A program made the translations under genes and the position numbers. Positions 61,231 through 64,000 of a DNA stretch of 64,000 nt are shown in pieces (positions within the stretch are counted from its first letter, which is position 1; the number at the start of each line of letters is the position of its first letter). The notes beneath the pieces were generated by a model. The model worked only from the letters and a program-made list of their open reading frames with translations. It did not search any database and was not told the DNA's origin. The stretch is from contig NZ_UFQB01000013.1 of NCBI RefSeq assembly GCF_900496965.1, positions 1 through 64,000 of the forward strand, in the 5' to 3' direction. This DNA is from Achromobacter agilis (GTDB lineage Bacteria > Pseudomonadota > Gammaproteobacteria > Burkholderiales > Burkholderiaceae_B).

Positions 61231-62523
61231 ATGAGCGACCCGAAAAAGCCCTGGCGGCTTGAAACCATTGCCGTGCATGGCGGCTATCGTCCCGATCCGA
61301 CCACGCGGGCGGTGGCCGTGCCCATCTACCAGACGGTGGCCTACGCGTTCGACGACACGCAGCATGGCGCGGACCTGTTTGACCTTAAGGTGCCGGGCAA
61401 TATCTACACTCGCATCATGAACCCCACGACCGACGTGCTGGAGCAGCGCGTGGCGGCCCTGGAAGGCGGCATCGCCGCGCTGGCGCTGGCCTCGGGCCAA
61501 TCCGCGGTGACCTACGCGATCATGACGATCGCCGAAGCCGGCGACAACATCGTTTCCTCCAGCACGCTGTATGGCGGCACCTACAACCTGTTCGCGCACA
61601 CGCTGCCGCAGTACGGCATCGCCACGCGCTTCGCCAACCCGTCCGACCTGGCGTCGTTCGAGGCGCAGATCGACGAGCGCACCAAGGCCATTTTCGCGGA
61701 ATCCGTCGGCAACCCGCTGGGCAATATCACCGACATCGCGGCCCTGGCGGAACTGGCGCATCGCCATGGCCTGCCGCTGATCGTCGACAACACCGTGCCG
61801 TCGCCGTACCTGCTGCGTCCGATCGAGCACGGCGCCGACATCGTGGTGCAGTCGTTGACCAAGTACCTGGGCGGCCACGGCACGAGCCTGGGCGGCGCCA
61901 TCATCGATTCGGGCAAGTTCCCGTGGGCCGAGCACAAGGCGCGCTTCAAGCGCCTGAACGAGCCGGACATCAGCTACCACGGCGTGGTCTACACCGAAGC
62001 CTTCGGCGCGGCGGCCTACATCGGCCGGGCGCGGGTGGTGCCGCTGCGCAATACCGGGGCGGCGATCTCGCCCTTCAACGCGTTCCAGATCCTGCAAGGC
62101 ATCGAGACGCTGGCCCTGCGCGTGGACCGCATCGTCGAAAACGCGGTGAAGGTCGCCGGCTACCTGCGCGAGCATCCGAAGGTCGAGTGGGTGAATTACG
62201 CGGGCCTGCCGGACCACCCCGACCACGCGCTGGCGCAGAAGTACCTGGGCGGCAAGGCGCCGGGCCTGTTCACGTTCGGCGTGAAGGGCGGCCGAGAAGC
62301 CGGCGCGCGCTTCCAGGACGCGCTGCAGTTGTTTACCCGCCTGGTCAACATCGGCGACGCCAAGTCGCTGGCCACGCATCCGGCCTCCACCACCCACCGC
62401 CAGCTCAATCCGGAAGAGCTGCAGAAGGCGGGGGTGCGCGAGGAAACGGTGCGCCTGTCGATCGGCATCGAGCACATCGACGACCTTCTGGCCGACCTGG
62501 ACCAGGCGCTGGCGCGGGCGTAG
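61231..62523 (+). CDS. metY: O-acetylhomoserine sulfhydrylase / aminocarboxypropyltransferase
   Basis: A 430-residue PLP enzyme of the Cys/Met metabolism family, with GGAGAG before its ATG. The PLP lysine is in VQSLTKYLGGHG, and VPIYQTVAYAFDDTQHGADLF, YTRIMNPTTDVLEQRVAALEGG and SGQSAVTYAI are MetY-type segments. It makes homocysteine from O-acetylhomoserine and sulfide in the direct methionine route. The 224-base upstream region shows no methionine riboswitch that I can identify. Confidence 0.92.
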   Translation: MSDPKKPWRLETIAVHGGYRPDPTTRAVAVPIYQTVAYAFDDTQHGADLFDLKVPGNIYTRIMNPTTDVLEQRVAALEGGIAALALASGQSAVTYAIMTIAEAGDNIVSSSTLYGGTYNLFAHTLPQYGIATRFANPSDLASFEAQIDERTKAIFAESVGNPLGNITDIAALAELAHRHGLPLIVDNTVPSPYLLRPIEHGADIVVQSLTKYLGGHGTSLGGAIIDSGKFPWAEHKARFKRLNEPDISYHGVVYTEAFGAAAYIGRARVVPLRNTGAAISPFNAFQILQGIETLALRVDRIVENAVKVAGYLREHPKVEWVNYAGLPDHPDHALAQKYLGGKAPGLFTFGVKGGREAGARFQDALQLFTRLVNIGDAKSLATHPASTTHRQLNPEELQKAGVREETVRLSIGIEHIDDLLADLDQALARA

Positions 62524-62530
62524 GCGCATG

Positions 62531-62550
62531 GGGCCGCATGACCGCGGCCC
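62531..62550. terminator. Bidirectional hairpin between metY and the convergent gene
   Basis: GGGCCGC (62531-62537) and GCGGCCC (62544-62550) form a 7-bp GC stem with a 6-base loop in the 39-base space between convergent stops. Only TT follows on the plus strand, so its strength is uncertain. Confidence 0.5.
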
Positions 62551-62562
62551 TTACTGCCCGGC

Positions 62563-63129
62563 CTATTTGCGGACGGGTCTGCCGCCGGCCGGGCAGATCA
62601 GCTCGCGCAGCTTGCGCTGCACCGGATCGTGCGCGATCGGCGCGTTCCGGATACCCGCGGTAGGCAGGGACTCTATCAGCTTGCCGGTGGCGTTTTCGCC
62701 CGCGTAGTGCAGGGTGTGGTCCACGGTATAGGTGTCGGCGTCGCAGTTCAGGGTGACCGGCTGGGTCACTGAACGGTACGACTGCCCGTTGGTTTCGGAA
62801 ATCCGAGGCTGGGCGTAGAACCAGGCCACGGTCACGGCCATCACGGCCGGCGGATTGGACAGCGGCTTGATCGAGGCGGTGTCATAGAACACGCCCGGCA
62901 TGGCCTGCGGATCCAGCGGCACCCATTCCGGGCCGCCGAACAGCATGCCGGCAGGACCCGGGTCGCGGGGCACCACGTTTACCGCGCAGGCGCCGGGCGG
63001 TACCGGATCGCCTTCTCGCACGGTGATGGTTTCGCAAGCGCCGGGCTGGGCGGCCGCGGCGGCGGAAGTCCATGCGACTGCGGCCAGCGCGGCGAGGGCG
63101 CGTCGGAATCTTGCGTGCCTTGCGATCAT
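62563..63129 (-). CDS. Secreted protein resembling surface-adhesin E
   Basis: A 188-residue protein from the ATG at 63129, which puts a Sec signal (IARHARFRRALAALAAVAWT, cleavage after AAA near residue 27) at the N-terminus. The mature region carries FYDTASIKPL, AWFYAQPRISETNGQSYRSV, TLNCDADTYTVDHTLHYAGENATGK and a C-terminal LRELICPAGG. This pattern of strand, NGxxYRS, Cys and terminal Cys is like the surface-adhesin protein E family of Haemophilus. Two conserved cysteines could form a disulfide. Function unknown. Confidence 0.6.
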   Translation of the reverse strand: MIARHARFRRALAALAAVAWTSAAAAAQPGACETITVREGDPVPPGACAVNVVPRDPGPAGMLFGGPEWVPLDPQAMPGVFYDTASIKPLSNPPAVMAVTVAWFYAQPRISETNGQSYRSVTQPVTLNCDADTYTVDHTLHYAGENATGKLIESLPTAGIRNAPIAHDPVQRKLRELICPAGGRPVRK

Positions 63130-63249
63130 GGGGACGTTCCGTTCGGTAAGCAACGGCCATGGCCTGGCGGACTGCCTGGCAGCCATGGGATGTTCCTGAT
63201 CATACCGGCGGAGAGGGCGCTTGGGCGCCTCTTTCGATGGAAAGCGGCT

Positions 63250-63939
63250 TCAGGCCGCCAGTACGTATTCCGGATAGCGTTTACAGATCTCGGCCACCTG
63301 GCTGAGCGTGCCTGACAGATGCTCGCGCAGTACCTGCTGGGCGCGTTGCGGATCCTGGGCGACGAGGGCGTCGAGCAGGCGCTGGTGATCGTCCAGGATA
63401 CGCTCGGCCTTGCCGGCCTCCGGGAGGTGCAGGCGGCGCAGGCGGTCCAGGTGGCCGCTGTAGCGCTGCTCCAGTTCCCACAGCCGGGTCACGCCGGCCG
63501 CGTCGTGCATGTCGCGGTGGAACGCCTGGTCGGCGTTGATGAATTGCTGGTACTGGCCGCTGGCGTGGCTGGCGCGCTGCAGTTCGATGCTGGCCTGCAG
63601 GCGCAGGAACAGCGCCGGGTCGGGCCGCTGCGCCAGCATCTGCACGATTTCGAGTTCGAGCGAGCGCCGCAGGAAATGCGCCTCGCGGGCCGCCGCGATA
63701 TCGATGCGGCTGACCACTGTCGTGTGCTGCGGATAGATCTCGACCAGGGCTTCTTCCGCCAATCGCATCAGCGCATCGCGTATGGGGGTCTGGCTGAGGC
63801 CGTAGGTGTCGGCCAGCGTAACCCGCGACAGCGGCGCGCCGGGGGCGAGTTCCAGGGAGACGATCTGTTCGCGCAGGTGTTCGAAGACCTGGGGCGCCGC
63901 GTGGCGCGAGCGGTCGAGTCGGAGCTTTGGGCTGGGCAT
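63250..63939 (-). CDS. GntR family regulator, FadR/FCD type
   Basis: About 229 residues from the ATG at 63939 (a GTG at 63999 gives an unrelated extension). The winged helix (FEHLREQIVSLELAPGAPLS, SQTPIRDALMRLAEEALVEI) is followed by an all-helical FCD ligand domain with metal-binding FINADQAFHRDMHDAAG and HQRLLDAL, HLSGTLS segments. Such regulators usually control organic acid or sugar acid pathways. Its target genes are probably beyond the right edge. Confidence 0.88.
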   Translation of the reverse strand: MPSPKLRLDRSRHAAPQVFEHLREQIVSLELAPGAPLSRVTLADTYGLSQTPIRDALMRLAEEALVEIYPQHTTVVSRIDIAAAREAHFLRRSLELEIVQMLAQRPDPALFLRLQASIELQRASHASGQYQQFINADQAFHRDMHDAAGVTRLWELEQRYSGHLDRLRRLHLPEAGKAERILDDHQRLLDALVAQDPQRAQQVLREHLSGTLSQVAEICKRYPEYVLAA

Positions 63940-64000
63940 CGGGAGGCGCGAAAGGCAGGGCCACGAAAATGTAGAAGACCCAGTGTAGCGGGTTTTCACC

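Overview
The window is a 64 kb piece of high-GC chromosome from a betaproteobacterium of the Bordetella/Achromobacter type (Alcaligenaceae). This is inferred from three things: several Bug-type solute receptors, a narK1K2GHJI-ppiC-moaA operon with narXL behind it, and heavily overlapping, ATGA-coupled genes with strong GC bias at third positions. I see no rRNA, tRNA, insertion sequence, phage or CRISPR array. The left edge cuts a PEP-synthase/rifampicin-phosphotransferase-like gene; the last gene at the right edge is complete.

Region 1 (1-15081) is catabolic. A TetR gene is coupled to the cut phosphotransferase-like gene, followed by a nitronate monooxygenase homologue. Then comes an IclR-controlled operon (HMG-CoA lyase, CaiB-type CoA-transferase, two Bug receptors, SMP-30 lactonase). 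Convergent to it is a TctA-like permease with a small membrane partner and a class II HMG-CoA reductase, the last divergent from a MocR regulator. Together these read as uptake and breakdown of mevalonate and/or 3-hydroxy-3-methylglutarate to acetoacetate and acetyl-CoA.

Region 2 (15072-18178) is the anaerobic class III ribonucleotide reductase. The catalytic protein NrdD ends at its zinc finger, and the glycyl-radical segment is a separate 60-residue ORF with its own ribosome binding site, followed by nrdG. The promoter region has an exact FNR box and two NrdR boxes 31 bp apart.

Region 3 (18226-39659) is mixed: a PepSY membrane protein pair behind a Fur-like box; a ferritin-like protein, large catalase and SYLF protein (oxidative stress); a Bug receptor with an M20 peptidase and LysR; an MdtABC-type RND pump; and a three-gene unit behind a Zur-like box (zinc-free ribosomal protein L36, an ArsO/CzcO-like flavoprotein and an ACR3-like transporter). 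A coiled-coil protein and nnrS follow.

Region 4 (38409-57501) is an anaerobic respiration island: nnrS (NsrR operator), narK1, narK2, narGHJI, a parvulin, moaA, a beta-carbonic anhydrase, mobB, narXL, then ubiUVT for oxygen-independent ubiquinone synthesis. The narK1 and narG promoters share a three-block sequence module with identical spacing. A class II FNR-type promoter precedes ubiU.

Region 5 (57550-63939) holds an MHS transporter with an acetylpolyamine-deacetylase-like enzyme and LysR regulator, metY, a small secreted protein and a FadR-type GntR regulator.
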